Assembly (NCBI GenBank): GCA_002633005.1
Contig: NMRA01000505.1
Coordinates: 12,453-76,452 of the forward strand
DNA length: 64,000 nt
Origin: Phoronis australis
Lineage: Eukaryota; Phoronida; Phoronidae
Direction: 5' to 3'
In this document: positions 1-12,459 of the stretch, piece by piece
Numbering within the stretch: position 1 is the first letter of the stretch
Layout of the letters: every line of letters begins with the position of its first letter
The notes under the pieces: model-generated
The model's database searches: none
Told to the model about the DNA's origin: nothing
Seen by the model: the letters and a program-made list of their open reading frames with translations, nothing else
Translations under genes and position numbers: made by a program

Positions 1-2110
1 CGTTTGCAACAAGTGTTTGAAATAGTTCATTAATGAACCCTTTAGTGCGCAATACGATTCATTATGTGCGCAAATTAGGAAATGTACCAATTAATTCAGG
101 TCAAAGTTGAAGGTCGCGGGAACTGGCAACTTTTTCAACTTTTAAGTCAACGAAAGTGAAAAATACTTACGTAATAACGTGCGCAAGGGTTTCTTCTACA
201 AGTTCACGAAGTTTCACGCCAAAATTCGAGAGTTTAGTCTTCTCCTGAGTTGAAAAACAAATACCAGTTGTTTTTACCGGCCGCCATTTTGCTTTGAAAT
301 GTCGGTCACGTCGCTGCAAAAAACTCGTGCAAAGTATTATTAAACGGATTTTGCAACGAAAAAAAACTAACATTTCGGTAAAATAACGTCTTATTTAATA
401 CTTTGGAGTAATTTTTAATCACATTTATTGCATTTTTGAGTGATTTTTTGCCGATTTTAATGTGCAAATTTTACACGGTGACAGATACGCGAAGCGATTT
501 GGTGACGTATGTTGTCCTCGCTACTCAAAGTCAAATACACGAGATCGGACTCACAAAACACGAAACCCACGACTCATTCATCCCAAAAAAACACAGCCAT
601 GGACTCACATTCACTTAGACACATGTCACACGACACACGAACTGCCAAACACGGTTTACGACATTTTTTCATTCAGGATGCAAATCTAGATTTTTATATG
701 TTATGCAATCATATTGACAGAATTCCTTCACCTCTGGCAGATATTTGTATGATACCTTGTTTTATCACTGATATTTATGAAATTTACATGTTTTAAAGTA
801 AAAAAATGTCAATGATGTTCAGAATAATCCATAGTGTAGCAGAAATCCATCATTATTTTGTTTCAATGATGCATTGCATGTTATAATGCACATGGCATTT
901 AATTAAATCACACATTTAATTGAAATTTAATGTCTTCATGATCTTAACATGTATTTCTTATTTTTTCAAGTGATTGCAGGAATCTGAAAAGTCAAACGCA
1001 ATTTTCAGGCACATTTGTAAAATGATTTTAATGTTATGCAAAACACTAAATTTGCATGTGCTTCTCGTACACTCATGGCTGAAAAAGAGAAACATTACTA
1101 GTGTTTTGAACTGTGTTTTGTAATGGTTGATGGTATTTAGAATTTGATTTAGAAACCGCATATTTGTACCAGATGTCCTGGTGATTGGATTCCTCAACCA
1201 AATAATATCACCGTCACCTAAGAAAAACTGTATTCTCCGTAGCCCCGTCTGAATTCCATTAAATTCTTCCATTTATAAAAGATATTTGATACTGCACATT
1301 GGGAATCTTGAAGCTATCACTGACCCACAAAAATATTAGATCAAGTCCTAGATTTGAATTGATCATAAGTAAAAATGTCTTTCGTATTTTCCGTAGCCCT
1401 CAATTTATGTATAGGAGCAATTCCGTGAAAAGGTCAACCTCGAGACAAAAATTAAAATTGTGGCTACACTAACATTTCTGGTTTCATCTGAAAGCACATT
1501 TTCTCTAGTTTCAGGACCCATATTTGACTGTCTTATAATACTTTTTTGCCTAAATGGACCCAATTTTGGAGTCACTTGACCCTAAAACATTAGCTCGATT
1601 TTCATGTGTGTAGCTTATTATTGTCATAAAAAAGCTAATCATGGGGTTTTCACTATACTATCAAATTTGTGCAATCGCATGGACCTCAAACTTTATAAAA
1701 ATAACATTTCAGCTTTGGCACATCACTGACGTCTTGGGGTCAAAGGTCAACTCCTGGATATCATGGTGCTGTACATCCATCACAAAAAATGTGTTAAAAA
1801 ATTTAGTTATGTTGAAAATTTTCAATCAAAATTAAAATAAATTCGGACTCTCTTTTAACTTGTTACTCAATACTATTGACCAAAATTTTGGTTCCCAGAG
1901 ATTATTCGTTTAGTCAGAAATTGCGTGACAGATGTACAGCAAATTTGTATGTCCGTCACGAACGTCCGTCACACCCATGAAAATACAATTTATCAGCCAA
2001 TAAAAATAACCTAAGGTCATATTTTTACTTCCTAAACTTGCATAAGATAGAATGTATCTCACACCTAAGAACCTTAAAACGATAAAATATTACAAAGGCA
2101 GCTTTAAAAA
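1..2110. other. No gene recognised; scattered short repeat words
   Basis: No open frame here looks like a protein I recognise. Two kinds of short word recur, and both are also found near 13 kb. One is a minus-strand GGGCTACGGARAAT motif, near 1235 and 1392. The other is GTCCGTCAC, near 1951 and 1964. They suggest old copies of an unidentified dispersed repeat. Confidence 0.5.
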
Positions 2111-3735
2111 TTAAAGTCCTGGTCTCACACTTGGTTAGAGGATGTTATAAGGATCCAAGAAGTACCTACCCCATAACTAATACATGATCCGTACTTGAAA
2201 AAAGTTTTAATGAACGCGCCACTCACGATTCGCACCCGAAGAACCACCCCATTTTGAACTTGCCGCGAACCCGGAAGTACAATTCATTCAGGAACCCAGG
2301 CTTAGAAAACGCCATCAGTGTGAATGGACGAGTGCCTGTTACCAGCCTGCAAACAGGGATAAAATAATGGATAGTGTCACGTTTTTCCCCGTGTGTGGGT
2401 GGGCGCAGGTTGTTACAGACCGGTGCTAATAGCTTTCGGTGCGACGATTGACTGAAGACTGGTTCGAGTTAATCCTTTATTAATCCCGACCGCATGTTCA
2501 CAAGCCTACTCAAACAAAACGTCCGACGTGATGTCTGTTTATGCTCCAGCCAGTGCTGCGAAGCCTTGACTTGTGATGAACTTCTGAGACATGTTCAGCA
2601 ACTGTTGCACGCGTCGATTCAATAACCTGCTGTCTCTATAGCTGGCTCTCTATTGACTATCCAGGGCTTGGAATTTTCCGCGGAAACGCGGATTTCCGCT
2701 TTTTTCAAATGTGCTTTCCGCTTTTTTAATAATGTTTCCGCGTAAAAAAATCGGATTTGATATAAAACGTCCGCGGCAAATTCCTTTCTTACCGCGGCGT
2801 TGCAGACGACGTTCACCTCGAAAAGCGGAAGTTGCTCTTTATGTTCGGAGGAACGTAAATTGTCAACATTGCTGGGGCATCTGGGATAGCGTGGTGTGAT
2901 TTTCAATGGCGTCTCGTGTTATTGTTAAGCGCGGCGACAAATACTACCGCTCTGCAGCCAAAAATGTTTGGGTTGGGAGTAGACGGGCGAGCTAAAAGGA
3001 CGCAGACGCATGCTACTGATGGTGGTAACTGCTGATTCTCTTCACTGTCACTCAGCTGTAGACAAGTTCTCTTGATTAACTTTCTTGAATTTACTTGATC
3101 TCGCTTGAACTGACTTGATCTCCCAACTTGATCTTACTAACACAAACCCGTGCTTGTGTATTTATAGCCTAATGCATTGTTCTGGAACTTTACATCAATT
3201 CAAGCACATTCTAGAACTCTCCTGAATCTACCCGACCATTCTACAAACATGTACTAGTCGCTAGAATATTCCAGACTGCGTTATTTACTGTCATGCTAGA
3301 GTCTTCTAGAAAGTTCCACACTATTTTGTAGTAAAGAAATTACATCATCACTGTACTTAACTCAGGGGTCATGCCAATCAAACAGAATAACAAAACAAAA
3401 CAAAACAATACGACTAAAAATACTGTCAGACTATATTCTGACAGATAGCGCGCCTTAATTTTAATGAAATCAAAATAAGGACTATTTTATCGATTTAGCT
3501 GAAGAAATGTGGCGAATAAATTTTGACAGAAATTATTTTGCCGGCCTCTGGACCGCAGCCTGTTGGACCTGGTGCGGATCGAGACAAGACGCAGGCGAAA
3601 GGTAAAGGCATGCGGTTGCAAGCTGTTTTGTCGAAGTAAAATGTTCAAATCATAAATGCCGTATATATTCAAAGGTAGTTTCAGACACTTGCATAAAATT
3701 ACGGGCTGGTTAATCCTGTGTCACACTGCCACGGC
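2111..3735 (-). mobile_element. Truncated TTAA-target DNA transposon, split by an LTR
   Basis: The stretches 2111-2374 and 3444-3735 together are an inverted copy of 7055-7624. The copy starts with TTAA followed by AGTCCTGGTCTCA, the same end seen at 7624 and 9531 in reverse. Similarity stops near 3735 at CACTGCCA, so the rest of this copy is lost. A solo LTR interrupts it. No transposase reading frame is visible. TTAA targets are typical of piggyBac and Kolobok elements, but the superfamily cannot be settled from the ends alone. Confidence 0.7.
2375..3443 (-). mobile_element. Solo LTR of a retrotransposon
   Basis: The 1,069-bp segment starts TGTCA and ends TGACA. It is flanked by a perfect 5-bp target duplication, GATAG, at 2370-2374 and 3444-3448. 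The related transposon copy at 7337-7341 has a single equivalent of this site (GACAG on the minus strand), so it acts as an empty site. Read on the minus strand, the segment has a TATA-like CTATAAATACA near 3160-3172 and an AATAAA near 2475. That is the U3-R-U5 order of an LTR. No gag or pol sequence is attached, so this is a recombined solo LTR. A 5-bp duplication fits Ty3/Gypsy or BEL-type elements. Confidence 0.8.
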
Positions 3736-6071
3736 AGCCCTTAGCTAGCCTCAGTGCCAGCTACCAGTGTGAAGACTACCGTCAAAATACAGCTAGCTTG
3801 TTAGTAGGCCCATACAGCTTTGGGCCAAGGCTACCCTTAGGCCTACCTGGTCGCTGGCCACAGCGCTCGCTCAAAGGAGGTTTATGTTGAATTTGGGTAC
3901 TTCTGGCGAACTGTGCAAAGTTGTTGGCTTTCAACAGAGATTTTCCTAGACTAGGTATGAGCGCACCAAGCTTAAAAAAATGGATGGCTGGAATTTTTGG
4001 GATTGTCTATCTTTTACTATAAGGTTCACTGGGTGTGTTCAGAGTTATGAATTGCAGACGCTAAATTTTGGTACTTCCTATCTTCTAGTGGAATATATCG
4101 TCTCGTTTTCTACTTTTTTAGGAGTTCGTGCTTCTCTGACTGAGGCAGACCTTTTTCCATTTCTCCCAATAGGGGGCTCGTTCGAGCACATAAGTAGGAC
4201 AAGTCCAATACAAAATGTTATCATTTTTTATTCATTAAGCCAAAATGATTCAACCTTTTAATATAATACTCTCGAGTTCCGAATAGCCGTATCTATACGA
4301 TTATTTTTTACTGACTTGTTTTCCGATCTATACGGCGCTTATTCGGGTCTCTACGTTTATTAATTTTCTAACCTTTTCCACTCTCCACGATTATTTAATT
4401 CAGCAAGTTCAAAATTTTTGTTTCATTCAATACAAATTTGTTGCACAAAACTTCGCTGCTGACACCGGGTATCGTACCTCGGTCATAAAACAAGTAAATT
4501 CGCTCTAAACCTCTAGACCACGAGACGACTCCGCGTTATACACGGAAGTCACATGTCATTAAAAGATTTTATTCGCTAAAATATACAACTGTGTGTTTCA
4601 AAGCGTAAAATAATCGGACTCCCAAGCAAGGGTTTACGTAGCGGCCGTCTGTTGGACGGCCAGAATGTTATTTTGGATGGTTTCGACGGGATCTGTGTCG
4701 GCAAAATTTAAAAAAGCTTGAAATGATTAACGGCTGGTCGGCAGTCGCTCAAAGAAATAGGCGATCAGTAATTTCAGAAATGAGAAATTTTTACAAAAAA
4801 TGCTTTTTTCAATATTCCGCGCGCCCCGTGACACAGATCGGTATTACCGGCAGCTCAACATACGTATCAATAAAACGCTTTCGATGAGTTTCTTTGGCTG
4901 ATCCAATATTTGTGATTGCACCCTGTGAAAAACTGGCAAGCCGTTAAAACTCACTGTGTCTGTCCCCAAAGTTTGCATTTCCAGGGGGTAGTAATTCTGG
5001 GATTTTGCACAGCCAGTGTCTTCTGCGGTTTCCGTCATTATTGACATGCGCATTCTACATACTTAATCGTGTCGTCTGCCGCGCAAAGGCCTAAAGAATT
5101 CGAGGATTATTTTACAAAACGAGAGATGTTCCAGAAACTGACATTGATTCAAGTGCTAGTAGACGACAAATAATCCAGCTACAGATACATACTGTGGTGA
5201 TAACGCGGCCAGTCAACGAAGCGTAAATACCCGTGCAATTAATGAACGGTGCCAAACCTTTCAACCAACAAAGTACCAACAAGTTGCCGACGTCATCGGA
5301 CATCAGCATTTTTACAATTCGCTCCAAACTTGAGAATAGATTGTGAACAGGAAGAATGGACTTGTGACAATCTTGAAAATGACATAGTTGCTAACGTTCG
5401 ACAATCCAGTCGATATCTATTGAAATTGATTTCTACTTGCTCTCCCGTCCAAATAAATGGAAAAATAATGTGAATCGGTTTCTTTATACCTAATTAGATA
5501 TTCAAGATGGTGGACGTAGTCGTGGTCGTAGACTCGAATGTTGGGAAATTCTGCGAGAAATCTCAATTTCTGGCCGTGTAAAATTTTGGATGTACAGACT
5601 TTTTGACGTTGAATTCTGACTAACATTACGATGGTATTGACTATGAACGTTGTGCAAGACATGAGGTTGAGAAAAAACAAAGGCTCGAATGTCAGGAACA
5701 TGTATGATAAAAATGGGACTCGTTTTACCAAGACACTTTATTGTCTTTATTCAGACTGTCAGCTTCATGGAAGACTGGACGTTCCTTCTAAAATCTTTAC
5801 CTCCTTGTTAGTTTTTAGACGTAGTCGACATTGGCATCTCTAGTATGAATGTCACATTCTTTTTTGAGTAAAATGATTCCGCTTACTGTTTGAAACACAG
5901 CTATTTAGACTTCCATTTAAAGTTATTGAATAAACGAATGGTCTTTGTTTTAGCAATGACGCTTTTATTCCACTTCACTGTACTATGTTATGTCATGGGT
6001 GGATACACCACTGCAGTAATTCAACTATGCTGATGTTCAGATTAAAAGTTTTTCTTTGAAACAATAATTAC
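3736..6071. other. No gene recognised
   Basis: Apart from the degenerate MITE at 3956-4196, I see nothing that I can name. The open frames are short, overlap each other on both strands and resemble no family. Confidence 0.5.
3956..4196 (+). mobile_element. Degenerate copy of the GCGCGCACCC MITE
   Basis: The segment aligns by eye with the better copies at 38496 and 50091. It shares the GAGCGCACC start, internal AATTTTTGGG and GGCAGACCTTTTT words, and the closing GGGGGCTCGTTCGAGC. Its ends and target duplication have decayed, so it is an older insertion. Confidence 0.55.
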
Positions 6072-7624
6072 TTAAAGTCCTTGTTGCAAACTGCCCATGT
6101 GGTTCCAGTATCCGAAAATACTTACTACATATATTCTTATTTTCGACACCCTTTCTTTATATTCTTTTCGCCTTTCTTGCCAAAAGCGATTTTGTAACAG
6201 TATTTGACCCTTCTCTCTGAGCGTATGATTATCGGTTGTCATCGGTTATTTCCGTACCCACATTTCCGGCTCATCAGTTCAGGAACTTGTCCTGAATGCC
6301 GCCATTTTTTCCTTGTAACTGAATGTGCTATGGCTTGCTCGAAAAGTCTTCATTATTTTGTTTTATTAGTAATATATCGTGATTCGTTTGCATATGTAGT
6401 GTATTTATAGTTTGTAGTTAGTGGTCGTTGATTTTTTTGGAATGTTACGCGTACTTAGTATGTTAAAATAGCATTGGTGTTTAGTTCCTTACGTAGGCCG
6501 GTCGAACCTAGGAACCAATATGGGTCGAACCAATTTTTTTTTGTTTTATTTTTTTCCTCGTTTTGAAAAAGTACTTTGCTATCATCGGAAAGGTAGTACA
6601 TTCTACTCAGTAAAAATCGAAAAAGTATCAAAATCGGGGCAAGCACTGTAAAGTTATTGCAAGTTTTGTGGCGAAATTTGGGTCACTTTGTTTGGATCGC
6701 GTCGGCCATATTGGAGGACAGCGGGATGAGTTACGAGTTTAAAACTTTGTGTAAATTGTTTTCGCCAACAAATTACGGTAAAATTTATCTTTACTTACTA
6801 TTCTGCACGATTTAGCAGTGTTCATCAAATTTCAGCCTCGCAGTTGTTACTCATTAAGTGATAAATGTGCTCACAATTCCCGTTGGACTTCGATCGTCTC
6901 ATTTCTGGCGGCACCTACAATGTCGACTTTTGCTGAACTGAAAGGCATGTTCAATCGGCTACTTTGTAATTTGTGAAGATTTAACGTTGATACATTTTGA
7001 CAAACGTTGCTACAAAAAAGAAACTTTGTTCAATTTTCGTGTTTTTTGTGTTTGTGGCCAGCAGTGTGACACAGGACTAACCAGCCCGTAATTTCATGCA
7101 AGTGTCTGAAACTACCTTTGAATATATGCAGCATTTATCATTTGACCATTTTACTTCGACAAAACAGCTTGCAACCGCATGCATTTACCGTTCGCCAGTG
7201 TCTGGTCTCGATCCGCACCGGGTAGGCTGCGGTCCCGAGTCTGGCAAAATAATTTCTGTCAAAATTTATTCGCCACATTTCTTCAGCAAATTCCATAAAA
7301 TTGTCCGTAGTTTGATTTTATCAAAATTAAGGCGCGCTGTCGATTTTTTTATCCCCGTTTGCTGGCTGGTAACAGTACAGGCACTGCTCCAGTCGCACTG
7401 ACGGCGTTTTCTCGGCCTGGGTTCCTGAATGAATTGTACTTGCGGGTTCGAGGCAAGTTCAAAATGGCGGTGTTTCTTCGGGTGCGAATCACGAGAGGCG
7501 CGTTCATTTAAACTGTTTTCGAGTACGGATCGTGTATTAGTTATGGGGTAGGTACTTCTTGGATCCTTATAACATCTTCTAACCATGTAATAAGGGTTAA
7601 CAACGCGTGAGACAAGGACTTTAA
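6072..7624 (+). mobile_element. TTAA-flanked DNA transposon, full-length non-autonomous copy
   Basis: The element runs from TTAA at 6072-6075 to TTAA at 7621-7624. Its inner ends are AGTCCTTGT and ACAAGGACT, exact reverse complements over 9 bases. About 1.0 kb from the left end is repeated, inverted, at 8575-9531. About 0.57 kb from the right end is repeated, inverted, at 2111-3735. The open frames inside are short and do not look like a transposase, so the element is probably non-autonomous. TTAA duplication is a piggyBac or Kolobok trait. Confidence 0.75.
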
Positions 7625-7639
7625 AGCGGTGGTAAGTCA

Positions 7640-8110
7640 GACAGAATTTGCTTCTTTGCACTATTATTCCTATCTATATCATTAGATTTTGCACTTCCTA
7701 TTATTTCCATCTGCCATTGATTTTACGCAAATTTGTAATCAATGTTATTCCAGTTAAAACTATTTTTAATTTTCCACAAATTTCCCGTCTATACCATTAT
7801 TCCCTAGAATTTGCTGTTTTGCATTATTCCCTTCTATATCATTATTAGGTTTTACCTAAATTTATAATCAATATTATTATTCCAGTCTATACTATGTTTA
7901 AATTTCCACAAATTTGCCGTCCATACCATTATTCCATTCTATACTATTATTAATTTTTTCTGACAATTTCCAGTCTATACTATTATTCTACTTTTCTAGT
8001 GGCAAAAATGTTTGGTCTATACTATTATTAGTCTCTACTATTATTAAAAATCGTGAAATTTTCCAGTCTATACTATTATTGCTATCTCTATTACTATTCG
8101 GAACTCCAGA
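7640..8110 (+). repeat. Degenerate array of a TCTATACTATTATT word
   Basis: The word CTATACTATTATT, or CTATACCATTATTCC, recurs about a dozen times, often preceded by TTTCCAGT, in AT-rich sequence. Spacing is irregular, so this is a decayed satellite-like stretch and not a clean tandem array. The small open frames here only reflect the repeat. Confidence 0.7.
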
Positions 8111-8574
8111 GTAAGTAACTTAAAATGCACAATACTTTACAACATTTAGCATTACAAACACTATTCAACAGCAAAATTTTCCACGATATGAAAGTGGACA
8201 TACATGTAACTATTACCATGGTGACCGAATAGTGTTTCTTTACACCAGCTTTTGACAAGCATGATTAAAAAATATGAAGTTGCAAGGAACAAGAGTTGGA
8301 GGCTTGAAGCTTCACAATCCAACATAGCTTATTTCTCAAATTAAAGATTATTTTTGACTTGATTATCTGAATTAAGAAATAATAATATGTTAAAAAACAT
8401 GACTTGAAAGCAATTGAGACTTAAAATTTAGAAAAATATGAATCATTTTGTGACACTTAATCAAGCCTTGAACAGCAGTTGATAGGCAAACAAAAAACCA
8501 TTTCAAAATTATTTCAACTATTTTTTTAGGTTAGTGTAAGATCACCTGAATGAGAAATTCACTGTAAAAATAAT
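8111..8574. other. No feature seen
   Basis: This is AT-rich spacer between the repeat stretch and the next transposon fragment. I see nothing in it. Confidence 0.4.
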
Positions 8575-9531
8575 TCGAATTATCTTTTTGCACAAAAAAC
8601 ACGAAAATTGAACGAAGTTCCTTTTTTGTAGCAACGTTTGTCAAAATGTATCAACGTTAAATCTTCACAAATTACAAAGTAACAGGTTGAACATGCCTTC
8701 CAGTTCAGCAAAAGTCGCCATGTTGTCGGCGCCGCCAGAAATGAGACGAAGTCCCAACGGGAATTGTGAGCACATTTATCACTTAATGAGTAACAACTGC
8801 GAGGCTGAAATTTGGTGAACACTGTTGAATCGTGCAGAATAGTAAGTAAAGATATGTCTCACTAAGTTTCAACGTAAATTGTTGGCGAAAACAATTTACA
8901 CAAAGTTTTAAACTCGTAGCTTATACCGCTGTCCTCCAATATGGCCGACGCGATCCAAACAAAGTGACCCAAATTTCGCCACAAAAATTGCAATAACTTA
9001 ACAATGCTTGCCCCGATTTTGATTCTTTTTCGATTTTTACTGAGTAGGATGCACTACCTTTCCGATGATAGCAAAGCACTTGGTTCGACTCATATTGGGT
9101 CCTAGGTTTGACCGCCCTACGTAAGGAACTAAACACCAATGCTATTTTAACATAATGAGTACGCGTAACATTCCAAAGAAATTCAACGACCACTAACTAC
9201 AAACTATAAATACACTACATATGCAAACGAATCACGATATATTACTAATAAAACAAAATAATGAAGACTTTTCGAGCAAGCCATAGCACATTCAATTACA
9301 AGGAAAAAATGTCGGCGTTCAGGACAAGTTCCTGAACTGATGAGCCGGAAATGTGGGTACGGAAATAACCGATGACAACCGGTAATCATACGCTCTGAGA
9401 GAAGGGTCAAACATCGCTTTTGGCAAGAAAGGCGAAAAGAATATAAAGAAAGGGTGTCGAAAATAAGATTTTATGTAGTAAGTATTTTCAGATACTGGAA
9501 CCACATGGGCAGTTTGAGACCAGGACTTTAA
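8575..9531 (-). mobile_element. Truncated copy of the TTAA-flanked transposon, inverted
   Basis: The segment is the reverse complement of about 6072-7030. Its outer end reads CCAGGACT followed by TTAA at 9528-9531, which matches the 6072 end. The inner part is missing, with the break near 8575. With the copy at 6072 it forms two ~0.95 kb inverted arms around a 1.5 kb centre. Confidence 0.75.
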
Positions 9532-10227
9532 GTGAAGAAGTTACAGATTTTAACTAAATGCATTGAATTTTTTCAATTTCAAAAGTATTTGCAGAAAAGT
9601 TATAGTTTACAATGTCATCTAGTTATTTTTAGTAGAATTCAACTTATTAAAATCAAACAGTTGGACCACATTATAAAATGTTAAGAAAAAGAAAATTAAT
9701 GAATTTATTGTGTTTCTGTTAGTACCCCATGTTAGTAAAGAAATTCCTAGGTTTTGGGAAATTCAAGATGCAAAAATATTCGTACAGAAGAAATCCCAAG
9801 GTGCCCAAGAGTATACGCAAATAACAAGAGCCTAAAGGAATATATGTGAAGCTGCTGTTGCACTGAAATCAACGTGTTATTTCTGCTCCGACCTCCTATA
9901 GACCCAATTCACGCCGACATGGGGAGCGTTTCAAAACTAGGCTCGCTACAATAGCTCTGTTAGCTTATCGGCATGTATTTCAGTCCGCGTTGCTCCGCAA
10001 ATGGCTAGAAAAAATACGGACACTCAACTGTCTGCTTTACAATCCCTAAAGATGTTGAGATTCGGAGGCGTTGGGTAGTTGCCATACGCTGCGACGAAGC
10101 AAAATATGTCCGTGTAAAATTTATAAATGTTTTCGAAAAGTTAGATCATATTTTGTCGCATCTCGGTTGTCAAGCATCATAGTAACGACCAGAGAATGGG
10201 CAGTCAGGCTGTGTTTTCATGACTACA
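9532..10227. other. No feature seen
   Basis: I find no gene or repeat that I can support in this stretch. Confidence 0.4.
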
Positions 10228-10536
10228 CAGTGGCGGATTTAGGGGGGGCCAAGGGGGCCATGGCCCCCCTAAAATTGTACCAGATCCCATTTGTGAGTTC
10301 GGGTGCGAATTGCTGACTAGCAAACGCGCAACCAGAGGGTCTTGGGGGGTGAATAAACAGCGCATAGGCGCTGAATGAGCCCCGTTTACCGTTTTTTTTT
10401 TAGTCAACAGGTTCGCAAACCCAAGAATTCAAGACCCCTGCATCCCCAGATTTTAGGCTGGGCGCGCGCATCTGCCGAAAAGCTGCTTATTCCTGTGCCC
10501 TGGCCCCCCTAACTCAAAATCCTGGATCCGTCCCTG
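10228..10536. mobile_element. hAT-like MITE, GGCGGAT ends
   Basis: The left end is CAGTGGCGGATTTAGGGGGG. The right end, read in reverse, is CAGGGACGGATCCAGGATTT, and both ends carry a GGGGGGCCA tract. CAGNGGCGGAT-type ends are common in non-autonomous hAT elements of animals. The 309-bp length fits a MITE. The flanking 8 bases do not match cleanly, so no target duplication can be claimed. Confidence 0.65.
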
Positions 10537-12250
10537 CTACTGATTGAAACATAATTTTTCTTTCCAAAAAGGACAGGGCCCTCAATTCCCCTCTCAAAAA
10601 TATTGAAATATCACGCGAAACTCCCCCCACGAGGCATAAAATTTCCCCTAGTGAAAAATCTCTCTTGAGTTCACATCACCTGTAACCACGCAGGTGACAA
10701 TTTTTAAGAGCATAAAAGGCCACTTTAAATTGAGACGGAGCCTATGAGAGCTTGCAACAGGGCGGGGGTGCTATTGATGGTGATCGACAGGTAGATTGTT
10801 CCCGCCCTCACTCGGCGAAAAAATCACCTCTCAGTAGGCACTGGCACCTTTCCCCTCGGATGAACGAGGCTCCTGTTGAAACATGATAACTATGATTGCT
10901 TTGTCCAGTTAACTGAAATTGAGTTCTAAAACGAGGTTATGCTTTGGACGAACGAGTTAGGTGTTTTAATTTTAAAATTCAACTTGGTCCAGATTGATAT
11001 TTGAAACCTAACAAATGAAGTAGACTTAAGAATTATTACAACCAAGAAAGCAGAATTGATGGTCAAATAATTTTTATTTTCAATTACGAGCCTGGTTTTT
11101 TATTTTAATTAAAAATATATTTAATAGCATCAATTATTCTTTCAGATCAATGACAAATCAACTGTTAGTCCCAGTGCCGGAGTGCATAGGATCAGGCTAT
11201 GCTTGATGTTAATATTCATGATCAACAAATTAAACTAATTGCACATGACAGCCACCACTGTCGAATATGTCTTCAACTCGTCAACAATACTAGCAGATGA
11301 CCTGGTTCGCGTAGAAAGTATTTTGATCAACAGTTTACAAGTAAAAACGTAACCCTGCATTTAGCATAATACCTATTAACTGATCCGTAACACGACGATT
11401 GACGCAATTTGGTCATATTTACTTTTCATGTTTCGAACCTAGTTTTCCGAAAAAAATTAAACCCTTTCATCAGACAAATCTTTGGCGCCTTAACTTGTTC
11501 TCTAATGTAATTTTCTACGTCTGTGTGGTTAATTGTCGACACATTATTAAAATTTAATATCCAGGTTGGACTCGAAAGACCGGCTATTTAACTCACGCAA
11601 TGTCAACTTCCGCTTCGTTTATCGCAGTGAGCCTCACTTTGGATTTTAATGTCCACCGCGTGAATTGGGTCTATACTGTGTTTTGTGTTGAAAAAGCCGA
11701 TACTGGTAATGTTTAAGCCGTATGCTCCGTCAACTACTTTATTGAGCATTTTTGTCACACACTGGCTGTAGGCACTCTTTTTTTTGTGTTTTTCAGTGTA
11801 TTGGGTCATTGGGTGGCTTGTATGAAATTATTTCAAAGCAAATGATTACATTGTCTCATCTTACATATTTTTGATCCTTCAATCTTTTTAAGAGACTAAT
11901 TTTTTTTCTGCTGAGCTTCGAGGAGATTAAACCGGCGTTTAGAAAGGATAGAGAAAATTATTGGAGACCACGGGAAGAACAGACGCAACCGGGAGAAGAA
12001 TAAATATCGTTTGGAATATTCAAAATAGATGCCATCTTGGATCAAGAAATTTATAATTGTACTTGCGCGTACTGTGATGTGGCATTATTTAAAGCCTCTC
12101 TTTAAATTTGAAAAGAAAGGTTGAGGTAAATAGCTGGATGAAAACTAATCATTTTAGTCACTTAATAGAAACCAGCATCTGGATAAGTTAGCTCTATATA
12201 TTTTTAAATCATAATTATCCTAAATGCAATTAATTTAAAATGTCTTGTTT
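10537..12250. other. No gene recognised
   Basis: The first 350 bases are C/G-rich. The rest is AT-rich single-copy-looking DNA. No open frame resembles a known protein. Confidence 0.4.
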
Positions 12251-12457
12251 TCACACTGGAAAACAGCACAGGTGATTTGAATCAAAATATGAAAGCCAAA
12301 AGTCGATAGTGTCAACTAAACCATATGCTTCACACTCTGTTTCAAGAAGATACTGAAGTCCTGTTACTAATACTTTAAAAACATCACAGTTATTACTTGC
12401 ATGGGCATGTATCAGAACCATCGACAGTATGGACCAGAGAATAATTTTGTACAAGCT
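12251..12457 (-). CDS. Possible terminal coding exon, family unknown
   Basis: On the minus strand, a pyrimidine-rich tract ending in CTTGCCCTTAG looks like a good splice acceptor just above 12457. It is followed by 68 open codons to a TGA at 12253-12251. The protein begins SLYKIILW and includes GLQYLLETECEAYGLVDTID and an end HLCCFPV. Its composition looks natural, with a hydrophobic start and regular aromatic and acidic residues. I do not recognise the family. No donor, upstream partner exon or nearby AATAAA is clear, so this may be a chance open frame or a relic of a pseudogene. Confidence 0.25.
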   Translation of the reverse strand, partial: SLYKIILWSILSMVLIHAHASNNCDVFKVLVTGLQYLLETECEAYGLVDTIDFWLSYFDSNHLCCFPV

Positions 12458-12459
12458 CT

